Source: Macrothele yani (Eukaryota > Arthropoda > Arachnida > Araneae > Macrothelidae). From it: a DNA stretch of 64,000 nt. Below the pieces are notes generated by a model, which was given only the letters and a program-made list of their open reading frames with translations, was not told the origin of the DNA and ran no database searches. The stretch is taken from assembly GCA_039090855.1 (NCBI GenBank), contig CM076997.1, forward strand, positions 159,866,709-159,930,708. Direction: 5' to 3'. Position numbers and translations under genes: made by a program. This document shows, piece after piece, positions 30,000 to 40,981 of this stretch (position 1 is the first letter of the stretch; every line of letters starts with the position of its first letter).

Positions 30000-31700
30000 C
30001 AACTGTTCTGTGTAGCGAATGTTTTTTTCATGTTTTAGTGATTGCTTTTGATGTAAGGTGGATAAACTGACAAATTTGTGACGTTTTGAACTTTTATATG
30101 CGCTCACATATCAAAACTGCTTTTTTTTTAATTTCCTGAATTCTTTTAAAAGTCACTGAACAATTGGCCTCCATACAAGCCCCAAAACAACTTTGATGAT
30201 GTTCCCTTTTCCTTTTTCTTTTTCAAGTTTAAGCATCTAATTTACACGCAGATTGTTGAATGTATAAAAGTAGGGAGCCACAAAATGATGAAATTTTATT
30301 TGATATTTTATGAACTCGGAAAGGATTAAGGTGGTTGTAAAACCATTTGAAATCTGGGCATCTCAGTATCTGTACGACGAAGGACTATAACCTGTTTTAA
30401 AATGGCGAAATTGGAAATTAAAAGAAAAAAAAATTCTAAGGTCCTCGCTTCCTAAAACTTATTTAAAAAAATAATAAATATAAAAAAGTCTACCGAAAAT
30501 GATTTTGCTTTCATTTCCTAAACTGCGGGGCCGAGTGAAGGCTTGGGTCCTGGAATGATTTCCTCGATTTCCGCGATGGTCCAGCTTACTTTAATGTGGC
30601 ATTCACTACAGATCAATTTTTTTCGGATAACCTGCAAAACGCACACAGTCACGTGATTCATGTGTCTTGCTACACTAATTGAGATATCATTTCTTACAAT
30701 CTGAGGTCCTAAATAAGATATAGACGTCTAACATAAATCAGTAAATGAGGGTTTCATTTTATATTACGTTTTCTTAAAGTCTCACTTTGTTCCGTAGACA
30801 TGCTTTCTTCTATAATTCAGTGCACAAAAAGCACTGTTTCTCTTCGTTTGTACTAACAATCTTTATTTTTACCTTTCGGAGGAAATAAGTAGGTTCTTAA
30901 ATACTACAAAAGAAATAACGCTGTAATTCAAGTTGAACAGAAGAAATTCAACACAATTATTTACAGTGAATCTTAGGTGATGGTATTTCGGGGATATTTT
31001 GTGGCCCACCAGTTCTCTCGAGTAATCTCTAATCAGTGCATTTCTCAGGACACGCATAGCTATTTCGATCACAAGTGGAGCGTTGAAAGTGGCAGGAAAC
31101 ACGGTCTTTCGATGCGATACCAAACGCAATTAGAGCAAAGAAATAACTCACTCAACTTCCCCTAGAGATTTCCACTGCAGCTAATCCTGGAGTGTGCTTC
31201 TAAAGCTAAAAACACGTTGTCACGTAGCATACAGAACACGATACAACATAACACGATGTTTATTCTACGTGACTGTCATTTCTGAGAATTTTTTTAGGTG
31301 GGCGGGGTTAACGATAGCAGTGAGTATCTTAGGCTGTAGGGAGTTACGCACCCCTGATTGAGGGCAACTAACGTCTAAGAGGGCACAAAATAAGCGCCGG
31401 AAGTCAAAGGAATCAAACACACCCTTCCAAGCTACTTGCCCGGACGTCAGCTCCAACAATTTACCAAAAGCTCACGCCTCTGGCCATTCACCCAGCGGAC
31501 CGAATCGCGCTCGCATTCATTTGCCTTAAAGCCCGTGTGTTTCTGAAGTCGGGGAAAGTGCTAGTGGTGTTATATGGGTAATTCAGTTTCTCGGTGAGAA
31601 ACCAGCCATATAGATGCATCAACATCTGATAAATGTGAAATCTGCCATTTGCAAGCCAATTACCTAAAAAATTGCTGCTCGATTTTTCACACGATTATTC
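30000..31700. other. no gene seen
   Basis: AT-rich DNA with short ORFs on both strands that overlap one another (30869-31165). I recognised nothing. Confidence 0.5.
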
Positions 31701-31705
31701 ATTAT

Positions 31706-32895
31706 ACACTGAAGAGCCAAAAGTCACGGGATATGTACCCAGTATCGTGCAGGACATCCTTTATCCCGTAGAAGGGAGGCAACTCGAAGTGGGATCCATT
31801 CCACAAGTGGCCGGGAACTTCTGGAGAGATGTTGAGACATGCCGTCTGAAGATCCGCTCACATTTTTCTGGTATTTGTCGGTGCAGGATCTTGGGTGCGA
31901 ATGGACCTTTCCACCACGTCCCATAAGTGCTCTATTGGGTTCATGGAAGGACGTGATGGCCACACAATCCGTTGGAACTGTCCAGAATGCTCCTAGAACC
32001 ACTTTTGGACAACTTCAGCCCTATGATATGGTGCATTGTCAGCCTGGAAAATACCATCGTTGTTGGGGTACATGAAGTCCATGAAGGGCCGCAAATGGTC
32101 ACTCAGCAGAGCAAACAAGGGATTACCGGGTAATGACGTGTTTAAGAGGACCAGAGGACCCAAACCGTGCCATGTAAAGATACCCCATACATGTATGGAA
32201 CCACCATCGGCTTACCCAGTGGCAGCTTGGGCCTATAGCCTGATGGGGTCTGCGCCATACCCGAACCCTTCCACCAGCTCGTAACAGCTGGTAGTGTGAC
32301 TCATCAGACCAGCCACATGCTGCCAGTCTTCCAGTGTCCATTTACCGTATTCACGAACCCAGCTGAGGCGTTGTTTCCTGTGTCGTGGTGTTAACAAAGG
32401 CACTGTGGTGGGTCTTCTGTTGCCATACCCCATTGACGCTAAATTACGCTGCATTGACCTGATGGATGTGTCTCTAGTACCTCCTGCATTGAAAGTTGAT
32501 GTTATTTGAGCCAGTGTCGCTTGTCTGTTAGCATGGACAATCCTGGTCAGATGCCGCTGGTCATGTGTCGGCCACTACGCTGTCCACGTTGAGTGATAAT
32601 GCCTTCCATGAGGCATTCTTTGTACACACGTGACACCGTGGATCAAGGAATGTTGAATGTTTGCACAACTTCGGAAATTTAATATCCATCCGTCTGGGTC
32701 CCACTACCATGCCTCGTTCAAACTCTGATAATTCACGTCGGTTTTCCATTATCTTATTGGCGGTTGTTTAACCTGACTCACGAGATTTCCCCTCGCAACT
32801 CATAAAAATCGTGGCGTGCGTCGAAGCCTTTATACAACGGCAGCGCCAGTTAAAAATTTTCATACTGGTATCCCATGACTTCTGGCACTTCGTCC
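31706..32895 (-). mobile_element. Tc1-like family D
   Basis: The left end CACTGAAGAGCCAAAAGTCA (TA before it) and the right end, whose complement reads CGAAGTGCCAGAAGTCATGG, form TIRs of about 28 bp. The size is about 1.2 kb. The right border is approximate because the last bases have diverged. Confidence 0.85.
31760..32749 (-). pseudogene. Tc1-like transposase, family D, many frameshifts
   Basis: It starts MENRRELSEFERGMVVG, the usual first helix of this Tc1 group. The linker block SMGYGNRRPTTVPLLTPRHR is at 32360-32450. The core is scattered: an ADNAPYH-like second Asp block near 32020 and NPIEHLWDVVERSI with the Glu near 31930. Stops and shifts are frequent, so it is dead. Confidence 0.8.
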
Positions 32896-32899
32896 CTAA

Positions 32900-33335
32900 A
32901 TAAGGGCTTCTGGTTTCATTAGCGCTGGACGAACGCAATGTCTATGCTGCATCTGGTACTCAAACACAGTGCAAACTCGGACCTTCAGCCACAAGCTCGC
33001 GCCTCTGACTAATTAAAAGCCACGAGGGAAGGTGTAGATGCTTATCGCCCTTCTGCTGCAAGGACCCTCACGCGGAATCTCTAGAGCTCCGTTTATAGAC
33101 GTCCGGGTTTCGAGTGACCATGTAGCGAACAAGCGCAGCAAATCATACGGGCGAAAATCTTTGCTTGTGAATCGCGCAGTTTTTTGGTAAGCACTCGCAC
33201 TTTTGGTAAGAATTTTCCTTCCCTGTGTCATAAATGTACGCGCACCCACGCGTGGTTGTTATAAACGGTAACAAAAGCGGACTCGTTTGCGTTTGTTAGG
33301 AAACCTGTCTAATAAACAAAGGACTCAACTGGAGC
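32900..33335. other. no gene seen
   Basis: Unremarkable DNA between two Tc1 relics. An 18-bp word, CACAAGCTCGCGCCTCTGAC at 32990, has a similar partner (AAAGCTCACGCCTCTGGC) at 31468 on the other side of the family D element. Confidence 0.45.
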
Positions 33336-33339
33336 TATG

Positions 33340-34045
33340 ATTTACAGCAACAATAATAGAAACACGTCAACAGGCACTTGCATGGGTCAGGAACCATCTG
33401 TCCCTGACGGAGGCTCAGTGGCGGAAGGTGACTTGTCCTGACGAGTAGTGCACATCATATCAGTCCTATACCGAAATATCGGACGGAGAGTAACCCCTCA
33501 GCCGAATGAAAGACTCCCCCAAAAACTGTGTGAAGCAAGAAATCAAGTTCCCAGGCACTGTGTAAGTGTGAGGATGTTTTTTGGTATTCTGGCATTAGTA
33601 CTTTGGTACCGTATAATAGAACTGTCAATGCACGACGCTACCAGGCAATTTTGCAACAGCATTTCCCGCCTTGGTCCGCAGGGACATGTGATCTTTCAGA
33701 AAAATCTCGCCAAGCCGCATACCGCATGCTCCACCACTGCTTAATTTCGTCAAAATGGGGTCTTAGTCCTATACTGGGGTCCAAATACACCCGATCCTAA
33801 ACCTGATCGAGGACCTGTTGCGTGCTCTCAAGGAAGAGATGCGAAAACGCTAGCCCAGAACGAAAGATCAGCTGAAGATGGTTCTTCAAGAAGCTTGGGC
33901 CAAGATTCGACAAGGCCTTTGCTGTACTTACGTTAAATCGATGCCTAGGCGAGTTGCCGATGTATGTTATGCCAAAGGAGGACCCACGAAGTGGAAATTG
34001 TACGTGAGAGCTGGGTGCCCGTAAATTTATTGCCTCCGAGTTTTG
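33340..34045 (+). pseudogene. 5'-truncated Tc1-like transposase relic
   Basis: The DNA-binding half is missing. The remainder reads ALAWVRNHLSLTEAQWRKV, a TCPDE first catalytic block (about 33437), VNARRYQAILQQHFPP (about 33620), a second block VIFQKNLAKPHTA (about 33690) where the family has FQQDLAKPHTA-like sequence, so the Asp is lost, and LNLIEDLLRALKEEMRK with the Glu (about 33800). It ends SMPRRVADVCYAKGGPTKW. Several frames are involved. I found no TIRs. Confidence 0.75.
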
Positions 34046-34500
34046 GGAGGAGTAATGCTTGGAAGCATTACGCCTCCCTATTTTTGAAACGATTTTTGAT
34101 GAACAAAAATTGTTACTGTGTTTGTACCTATTTTTGTTGAAAACCATAGTTCAAGTGCATTATGTTTATTAAACAGGTTTCCTTGCAAACGCAAAAGAGT
34201 CCTCTTTTCTCACCGTTTATAAAATCACACATGGGTGCGTGTACATTTACTGCCACGTGGAAGGTACTTGGGTGACAGCTTGTTAAAGTGTGAAAAAGGA
34301 CTAGCGATGGTAGGAATTTTCGCCAGGTTAGCGATAGTGTATCATTGGATATTAGCTTATTTGATTGTAGTATTGACGGTTTCATAAGAAAAAGAAGAAG
34401 AAAATTATTGATTTCCGAATATTTTCAGGGAAACTTCCAAATTAAGGACAGAGGGCCAGTGTTATTGTGTGGTTCACAGGGGTAACTAACGCGGAGCAGA
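34046..34500. other. no gene seen
   Basis: A short direct repeat GTAATGCTTGGAAGCATTAC (a 20-bp palindrome) lies at 34052-34071. Otherwise I see nothing. Confidence 0.5.
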
Positions 34501-34505
34501 CGGAG

Positions 34506-34667
34506 TGTGACGTGCCTGCCAGCAGGACGCACACGACATAAAGGCAGATAGCAGTCAGAACGAACGTCCGCGTAGCTCAATTGGTAGAGTGACTTATTCC
34601 GGAATGAGGGGACCCGGGGTCGAGCCCCGGCGTGGACAAAAATGACGGAGAAATTTTCTTCGTTATA
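34506..34667 (+). repeat. 5' LTR of miniature element B
   Basis: 162-bp direct repeat. It lacks the 17-bp duplicated start seen in copy A. The tRNA-like block is at 34566-34637. Confidence 0.87.
34566..34637 (+). tRNA. tRNA-like sequence inside 5' LTR (B)
   Basis: 72 nt with acceptor GTCCGCG/CGTGGAC fully pairable (one G-U), A box TAGCTCAATTGGTAGAG, T arm CCGGG/CCCGG with GGGTCGAGCCCC as the B box (one T changed), and the same CTTAT-TCCGGA-ATGAG anticodon arm. Confidence 0.72.
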
Positions 34668-34933
34668 ATGGCACTCGAACTTTCCGGATGACCCGGCCGT
34701 TCAAAATCTCGCAATGGCGTGATTTTCTTTCCACGCCGCGAGAGAAGAAAAATAAGAGAATCCTTCTCCAGCGCTTCAACAAAAAATAAATGTGTGTGAT
34801 GTTGCATTCCACACACCAGATTGACTGGGAGTTCTCAGGTGCACGTTCTACAGCGGATGGCTGCCTGCAACGATTCATGGTCACGGCTGACCCGTGGGAC
34901 ATGCCCCCGGCCCTCTTTCGGGGGGGGGGGAGA

Positions 34934-35095
34934 TGTTACGTGCCTGCCAGCAGGACGCACACGACATAAAGGCTGATAGCAGTCAGACCGAACGTCAGCG
35001 TAGCTCAATTGGTAGAGTGACTTATTCCGGAATGAGGGGACCTGGGTTCGAGCCCCGGCGTGGACAAAAATGACGGAGAAATTTTCTTCGTTATA
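34934..35095 (+). repeat. 3' LTR of miniature element B
   Basis: 162-bp direct repeat of 34506-34667 with a few substitutions, ending CGTTATA at the GGAG duplication. Confidence 0.87.
34994..35065 (+). tRNA. tRNA-like sequence inside 3' LTR (B)
   Basis: 72 nt. The acceptor GTCAGCG has one mismatch with CGTGGAC. The A box is unchanged and the B box is GGGTTCGAGCCCC. The anticodon arm is the same as in the other three copies. Confidence 0.72.
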
Positions 35096-35099
35096 GGAG

Positions 35100-35590
35100 C
35101 GACTGCCTAGGAAGCTGCTCAAAAAGGGGCGCAAAAACCACTGCTAACAATCAGATAAAGTTCGGAATTAAAACTTTTGCTCCAGTTTCTGGTATGTTTT
35201 CTTTCGTACTATGCCTTGTCATTTGCCCATTTATAGAATTCCTATATGCTATGCTTCTATTATCGAGATTTAGTAATCTTGGCAAAGTGAAATTCGCAGT
35301 TCATTCCCTAAATGTTCAGGAAACATTTATTGCTCGCATTAAAAAAAAAAACGTACATTGCAAGAGAAGAATGTTGTTCACCTTGTTGAAGAATCTTTAG
35401 GGACTATTTGATATTTCCTGCAATTCTAAGCTACGACTACCACCAACTCAATTGAGTCCTTTTGATGCAATACCGAAGGTCCGATGAAGTGACTACGGCG
35501 TACAAAGAATCAGTCTGTGACAATTCCTTCCCCACAGAGATAACATTGGGGTGTGACGTTAATTTTGTTTGTCCAGCAATGTGTTTGTGT
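35100..35590. other. no gene seen
   Basis: A 68-codon ORF at 35194-35400 with a hydrophobic start has no domain I recognise and lies in AT-rich DNA. I treat it as chance. Confidence 0.45.
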
Positions 35591-35593
35591 ATA

Positions 35594-37190
35594 CACTGAG
35601 TTAGCTTTGCATTAGAAACACCTACGTAATAACGCGTTGGTCCACCTTTCTGTGCAATCACGGCTTACAGACGCCGAGGAACAGATTCTACAAGGGTACA
35701 ATGAGTCACATTTGCATTAGAAACACCTACCTAATAACGCTTTGGTCCACATTTCTGTGCAATCACGGCTCGCAGACGCCTAGAAACATATTCTACAAGG
35801 TGTCGAAGAGCAGATTCTACAAGGGTACAATGAGTTAGCTTTGCAATAGGAACACCTGCCTAATAACGCGTTGGTCCACCTTTCTGTGCAATCACGGCTC
35901 ACAGACGCCGAGGAACAGATTCTACAAGATGCCGAAGAACAGATTCTACAAGGGTACAATGAGTCATCTTTGCATTAGAAACACCTACCTAATAACGGTT
36001 TGGTCCCCATTTCTGTGCAATCACGGCTCGCAGACGCCTAGAAACATATTCTACAAGGTGTCTAAGAGCAAATTCTACGAGAGTACAATGAATTAGCTTT
36101 GCAATAGGAACACCTACCTAATAACGCGTTGGTCCAACTTTCTATGCAATCACGGCTCACAGACGCAGAGGAACAGATTCTACAAGATGTTGAAGAACAG
36201 ATTCTACAAGGGTACAATGCATAGAAACACCATTAGAAACACCTACCTAATACTGCATTAGAAACACCTACCTAATACTGCATTAGAAACACCTACCTAA
36301 TAACGCGTTGGTCCACCTTTCTGTGCAATCACGGCTTGCAGACGCCGAGGAACAGATTATACAATGGTATAATGAGTTACCTTTGCATTAGGAACACCTA
36401 ATAACGCGCTGGTCTACCTTTCTGTGCAGTCACGGCTCGCAGACACCTACGAACAGATTCTACAAGGGTACAATGAGTTAGCTTTGCATTGGGAACACCT
36501 ACGTACTAACGCGTTGGTCCACCTTTCTGTGCAATCACGACTCGCAGCGCCTAAGAACAGATTCTACAAGGTGTCGAAGAGCAGATTCTACAAGGGTACA
36601 ATGAGTTAGCTTTGCAATAGGAACACCTACCTAATAACGCGTTGGTCCACCTTTTTGTGCAATCACGGCTCACAGACGCCGAGGAACAGATTCTACAAGA
36701 TGCCGAAGAACAGATTCTACAAGGGTACAATGAGTCACCTTTGCATTAGAAACACCTACCTAATAACGCTTTGGTCCACATTTCTGTGCAATCACGGCTC
36801 GCAGACGCCTAGAAACATATTCTAAAAGGTGTCGAAGAGCAGATTCTACAAGTGTACAATGAGTTAGATTTGCAATAGGAACACCTACTTACTAACGTTC
36901 CACCTTTCTGTGCAATCACGGCTTGCAGACGCCGAGGAACAGATTCTACAAGGGTATAATGAGTTAGCTTTGCATTAGGAACACCTACTTACTAACGCGT
37001 TGGTCCACCTTTCTGTGCAATCACGAATCGCTGGCGCCTAGGAACAGATTCTACAAGGTGTCGAGGAACAGATTCTACAAGGGTACAATGAGTTAGCTTT
37101 GCAATAGGAACGCCTACCTAATAACGCGTTGGTCCACCTTTCTGTGCATTCACGACTCGCAGACGCCCAGGAATAGATTCTACAAGATGT
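35594..37190. repeat. minisatellite made from a Tc1 end (13 units)
   Basis: The core GGTCCACCTTTCTGTGCAAT recurs 13 times (near 35640, 35742, 35871, 36000, 36129, 36308, 36411, 36514, 36644, 36771, 36898, 37001 and 37129). Spacing falls into two classes, about 103 and about 129 bp. The longer units contain an extra 26-bp copy of the CAGATTCTACAAG word. Each unit holds the inner TIR (GAGTTAGCTTTGCATTAG) plus the codons for the transposase C-terminus (minus strand, VIAQKGGPTRYY). Confidence 0.9.
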
Positions 37191-38159
37191 GGAACATCCT
37201 TCATACGTAACTTGTCCCATGTCCCTTGCAAGAGCTCCATCAGTTCATACTTATTCCGCGGTGGAGGGCCAACAGTTCTCACACCTACCTAGTATATCCC
37301 ACAAATGTTGAATTTGGCTACAGTCAGGGGAGTTTTGAGGTCAAGGCAATATGACAAATTCGATGTCGTATTCCTCTAACCACCCGGAGGTTATAGTAGT
37401 CCGATGACACGGTGTGTTGTTCTGCTGAAACTGTCATTGTGTTCTTGATAAGCCTCCTGTAGGTATGAATGTAATTAGTCTGCTAACAGGTCCCAGTAGC
37501 GTCCACCACTCAGTGTTTGTGGGACGACAACCAACCTGACCTAGGGCTTGCCAGGAAAAAGCTACCCACATCGGAACACCACCTCCACCTGCTTTTTTGG
37601 ACCACAACTTTACAACCGGGAGATAGGGCTTCATGCTGTTTCGGCGATATGCGAACCCAGACATTATCATATTGCAGCAGGAAATAAGAGCCATCACTCC
37701 AGATGAATTTCTTAAATCTGTTGAGGGTCCATTGGCGACGTTCCTGAGGCCCATGCGAGGCGTTGTTTGTGATGACTTGGCGTCATCATGACTATCCTCT
37801 TTGGTCTCCGGCTGTAGAACCTTAGCCAAAGCACGGTGTGGCGCATGGTGCATGAGGAAATAGGTCAAACTTCACTGCTGCTGTACTGATGAGCGAGATG
37901 GATGTCTGTTGCACGTTGTTGCAGAGATACCAGTCCTGACACCCGACGCTCACTTATAAGATCAACTGCGCGTGGCTAACAAGTGTGAGCTCTTTTGCTG
38001 AATGTCTGTGCATGGTCAATACCAGTCCTGGTACACCCTTGACATAGCAGTACGGGAGCAGCAAAGAAGTACGACTGCTTCTGAAATACAGGCATTTAAC
38101 CTCCGGGTTTCAACTAACTGACCGCGGTCAAATTCGCTTAAGACGCCACGGTTTTCCAT
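37190..38159 (-). pseudogene. Tc1-like transposase, family E
   Basis: It starts MENRGVLSEFDRGQLVETRR, the first helix of the DNA-binding part. Frames change near 38000. An open piece at 37434-37868 reads through GLRNVANGPSTDLRNSSGVM and KAGGGGVPMWVAFSW, the glycine-rich core loop. The DNA that should give a TWSDES-like first Asp block is diverged. The PDxx-IEH end block near 37330 is shifted. The C-terminus runs into the minisatellite. It is non-functional as read. Confidence 0.75.
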
Positions 38160-38345
38160 TACTGGTAAAAGTTTATTGATTACGTACACAGGAGAGGTGT
38201 GCACAATTCATAGTAGTCGCAGGCGACGTTGATATCACGTGATACTTCGTTATCACTCCGAATATGTAAAACGATAGTGTTTCTAATGTAGAGCTAACTC
38301 ACTGTACAAATATACAATTAAGAGCCAAAACATTATGACCACCTA

Positions 38346-38628
38346 CACTGTTAAAACTTTTGTGGTAGGTTGTACCAAAAAGTGGTGCTACTCCAGCTGC
38401 ATCACTTTCCAAGAAAGATACACCATTGTGTGATGCAAACAAAACCCAGCAACATGGTTCAACTTTGCTCTATGTTATAGTACAAGGCTGCACTACATTA
38501 TGGTGAAAGTTTGCACTATGTTGTCGGGTTTTGTTTGCACCACACAATGGTGTATCTTTTCTTGGAAAGTGGTGCAGCTGGAGTAGCATCACTTTTTGGT
38601 GCGACCTACCACAACATTTTTAACAGTG
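38346..38628. mobile_element. 283-bp foldback MITE with TA duplication
   Basis: Arms of about 115 bp start CACTGTTAAAACTTTTGTGG and end with the complement. TA flanks both sides (38344-38345 and 38629-38630). The arms differ at a few places. There is no coding capacity. It inserted just inside the left TIR of the Tc1 element. Confidence 0.9.
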
Positions 38629-38639
38629 TACTTAATACG

Positions 38640-40366
38640 TATAATGTTGGTTCTCCACGTGCTGTCAAAGCAGCTGTTACCCAAAGAAGAATGGACGCTT
38701 AGATATTTCTAAAGGTGTATTTTGGGATCCGGCACGAACATGTTACCAGATGCACTTTGAACTCCTGTAAGTAATGTGGTTGAGCCGCAGCAGATCGGAT
38801 TTGATGTTCCAACACAAACCACAGTGCTCCATGGGATTGATGTATGAGAAATTTGGATCTCACAGCAATACCTGAAAGTCTTCTTCATGTTCCTTGAACC
38901 ATTCGCGAACAATCCGGGCAGTGTGGCATGGCACATAACCCTGCTGAAAGAAGGCACTACTAGAGAGGCATACCGTTGCCATAAAAGAATGTATCTAGTC
39001 TGCCATGATGTTTAGTTTTGGTGGTATACGTCATAGTTTCTTACACATGAATGGCTCGATCCAGAGGTTTCAAGAACTTCGTCCAAGAAATTTTCCTCCG
39101 CCGGTTTGTTTTCTTCCATCTGCGCATCCTAGTGCTAACACTTCTTCAGGTAAACCATGCACACGTACCCGGCCGTCCACATGGTGCAGCAAGCACAGAC
39201 GACCTTCTTCCAATTAAACATATTATATCGTCGAATATACAGAATATTATCATATTCGTCAGACCAGAAGACTTTCTTCCAATTATTCAAGGTCTAGTCT
39301 CGATGCTCTTGTGTCCATCGTAGGTGCTTTCGAAGGTGAACCAAGGTTTGCATGGGCACTCGGAGTGGCCTGCAGCTACGCAACGTCTTTTTCAGCAAAG
39401 TTTGATGTACTGTTTTTAAAGGCCTGCAGATACGCACACTTTTTTACAGCAAAGTTTGATATACTGTTTCGATATACTGTTTTTAACGGCCTACAGCCAC
39501 GCAGCCTCTTTTTCAGCAAAGTTTGATGTACCGTGTGTTTATCAGCAAAGTTTGATGTACTGTTCTGATGCACTGTTCTTAAAGGTCTGCAGCTACGCAG
39601 CCTCATTTTTAGCCAAGTTTGATGTACTGTGTGTTTTTCAGCCAAGTTTGATGTACTGTTTTTAACGGTCTGCAGCTACGCAGCCTCTTTTTCAGCCAAG
39701 TTTGATGTACTGTTTTTCAGCAAAGTTTGATATACTGTTTCGATGTACTGTTTTTAACGGCCTACAGCCAGGCAGCCTCTTTTTCAGCAAAGTTTGATGT
39801 ACCGTGTGTTTATCAGCAAAGTTTGATGTACTGTTCTGATGCACTGTTTTTAAAGGTCTGCAGCTACGCAGCCTCTTTTTCAGCCAAGTTTGATGTACTG
39901 TTTTTCATCAAAGTTTGATATACTGTTTCGATGTACTGTTTTTAACGGCCTACAGCCAGGCAGCCTCTTTTTCAGCAAAGTTTGATGTACCGTGTGTTTA
40001 TCAGCAAAGTTTGATGTACTGTTCTGATGCACTGTTTTTAAAGGTCTGCAGCTGCGCAGCCTCTTTTTCAGCAAAGTTTGATGTACTGTGTGTTTTCCAG
40101 CCAAGTTTGATGTACTGTTTTTAACGGTCTGCAGCTACGCAGCCTCTTTTTCAGCCAAGTTTGATGTACTGTTTTTCAACAAAGTTTGATGTACTGTTTT
40201 TGAGCAAAGTTTGATGTACTGTGTGTTGCTACCCATTACACAGTACTTTCGTCATTAGAATTCAGGTTACAGAGAAATTTCGCTACAGTATCCCTTCTGT
40301 TGTCTTGTAGCATACGGGATAGCCATCGCTCATCTGCAGCGTGGATGAGCAGTAGACGGATCACAC
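38640..40366 (-). pseudogene. Tc1-like transposase, family F, disrupted
   Basis: Minus-strand frames give the C-terminal half from about 38650 to 39000 (an SSAFFQQGYVPCHTA-like second-Asp block near 38935, and an EH-LW-type Glu block near 38825). A WSDE-like first-Asp block lies near 39265. The HTH linker TVHQTLLKKRLRSCRPLKTV is repeated many times by the array at 39369-40235. More N-terminal sequence lies at 40240-40366. The array and many stops make it a pseudogene. Confidence 0.7.
39369..40235. repeat. minisatellite made from transposase coding DNA
   Basis: About ten copies of a word like ACGCAGCCTCTTTTTCAGC, then AAAGTTTGATGTACTG, occur. Part of the array shows a higher-order period of 188 bp (39727 to 39915). 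Minus-strand translation gives repeated HTVHQTLLKKRLRSCRPLKT, the DNA-binding linker of a Tc1 transposase. The array therefore grew from a single segment of the host element. Confidence 0.88.
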
Positions 40367-40420
40367 CTTGCCGGCGCTTCGTGGTTTTACACACCTCGGA
40401 CCACTTCCGGACTAATGATC

Positions 40421-40459
40421 AGAAGCCATCGCTTAGACCACTGCGCCACCGGGGCGGCG
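40421..40459 (-). mobile_element. SINE head fragment
   Basis: The complement reads CGCCGCCCCGGTGGCGCAG, GTGGTCTAAGCGATGGC and TTCTGATCATTAGTCC, matching the SINE at 12478. The B box and body are missing. It stands exactly between two Tc1 pieces in opposite orientations. Confidence 0.85.
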
Positions 40460-40945
40460 GGGAATGTCTTTGTGGCATTCTCTGGGTCCACTCATACCTG
40501 CGGAAGGCACTATGGACCGAATTCGTTATGAATCCATTCTTGGAGACCACGTACACCCATACTTGCTGATTGTCTTCCCTGGGACAGATGGGAGCTTCCA
40601 GCAAGACAAAGCGACATCTCACACAGCTACAAATGTCTGAAAGTGGTTGGAAGGGTACGATGAGGACTTCAAAGTACTTCCCTGGCCACCTAATTCCCCA
40701 GACTTAAACCCAATTGAGCACCTGTCGGGACCGCCTTGATCGTCTTGTTTGTTCTATGGAACCTCCATACCACGGACTCTCCAGAAGCTGTCAGATGCAC
40801 TGCAGTCAGCATGGCTCCACATGCCTGTTAACACCTTCCAGCACCTTATTAAGTCACTTCCAGTCAGTCTAGCTGCTGTCCGCGCTGCACACTGCGGTAA
40901 CTCTGTATATTAGCTGGTGGTCACAATAATATGACCCGACCATGT
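40460..40945 (+). pseudogene. Tc1-like transposase 3' half, family G
   Basis: Plus-strand reading: GTMDRIRYESILGDHVHPY, then GSFQQDKATSHTA with the second catalytic Asp (about 40592), a KWLEGYDEDFKVLPWPPNS block, and PDLNPIEHL with the Glu (about 40705). A 2-base shift then leads to DRLDRLVCSMEPPYH. It ends in a right TIR near 40945 (complement ATGGTCGGGTCATATTATTG). The 5' half is missing, cut at the SINE head. Confidence 0.8.
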
Positions 40946-40981
40946 ATTTATACATAGTCGAGAACCCCGGGCGCAATGTGA

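Larger units (their letters stand above)
34506..35095 (+). mobile_element. LTR miniature retroelement with tRNA-like LTRs, copy B
   Basis: Second member of the family at 4845-5346. Two 162-bp direct repeats (34506-34667 and 34934-35095) start TGTGACG/TGTTACG and end CGTTATA. The 4-bp target duplication is GGAG (34502-34505 and 35096-35099). A diverged primer site TGGCACTCGAAC is at 34669 and a G-run plus AGA precedes the right LTR. The 266-bp interior shares its first 120 bp with copy A and then differs. Both LTRs keep the 72-nt tRNA-like block. There is no coding capacity. Confidence 0.88.
35594..38304 (-). mobile_element. Tc1-like family E inflated by a minisatellite
   Basis: The TIRs CACTGAGTTAGCTTTGCATT (left) and CAGTGAGTTAGCTCTACATT (complement of the right end) are flanked by TA at 35592-35593 and 38305-38306. 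The element is 2711 bp, over twice the usual size, because the left 1.6 kb is a tandem array of its own end. The transposase is on the minus strand. Confidence 0.88.
38315..40420 (-). mobile_element. Tc1-like family F with nested MITE and internal array
   Basis: The left end CAATTAAGAGCCAAAACATT, then ATGACCACC, is a TIR. The right end is lost where a SINE head and an oppositely oriented Tc1 piece begin (40421). Inside are a foldback MITE (38346-38628) and an 870-bp minisatellite (39369-40235) made from transposase coding sequence. Confidence 0.8.

Noticed and set aside
35594..37190. About 130-bp repeats as an array of genes or a satellite unrelated to transposons
   Set aside because: Each unit contains the TIR and C-terminal codons of the Tc1 element that surrounds it.
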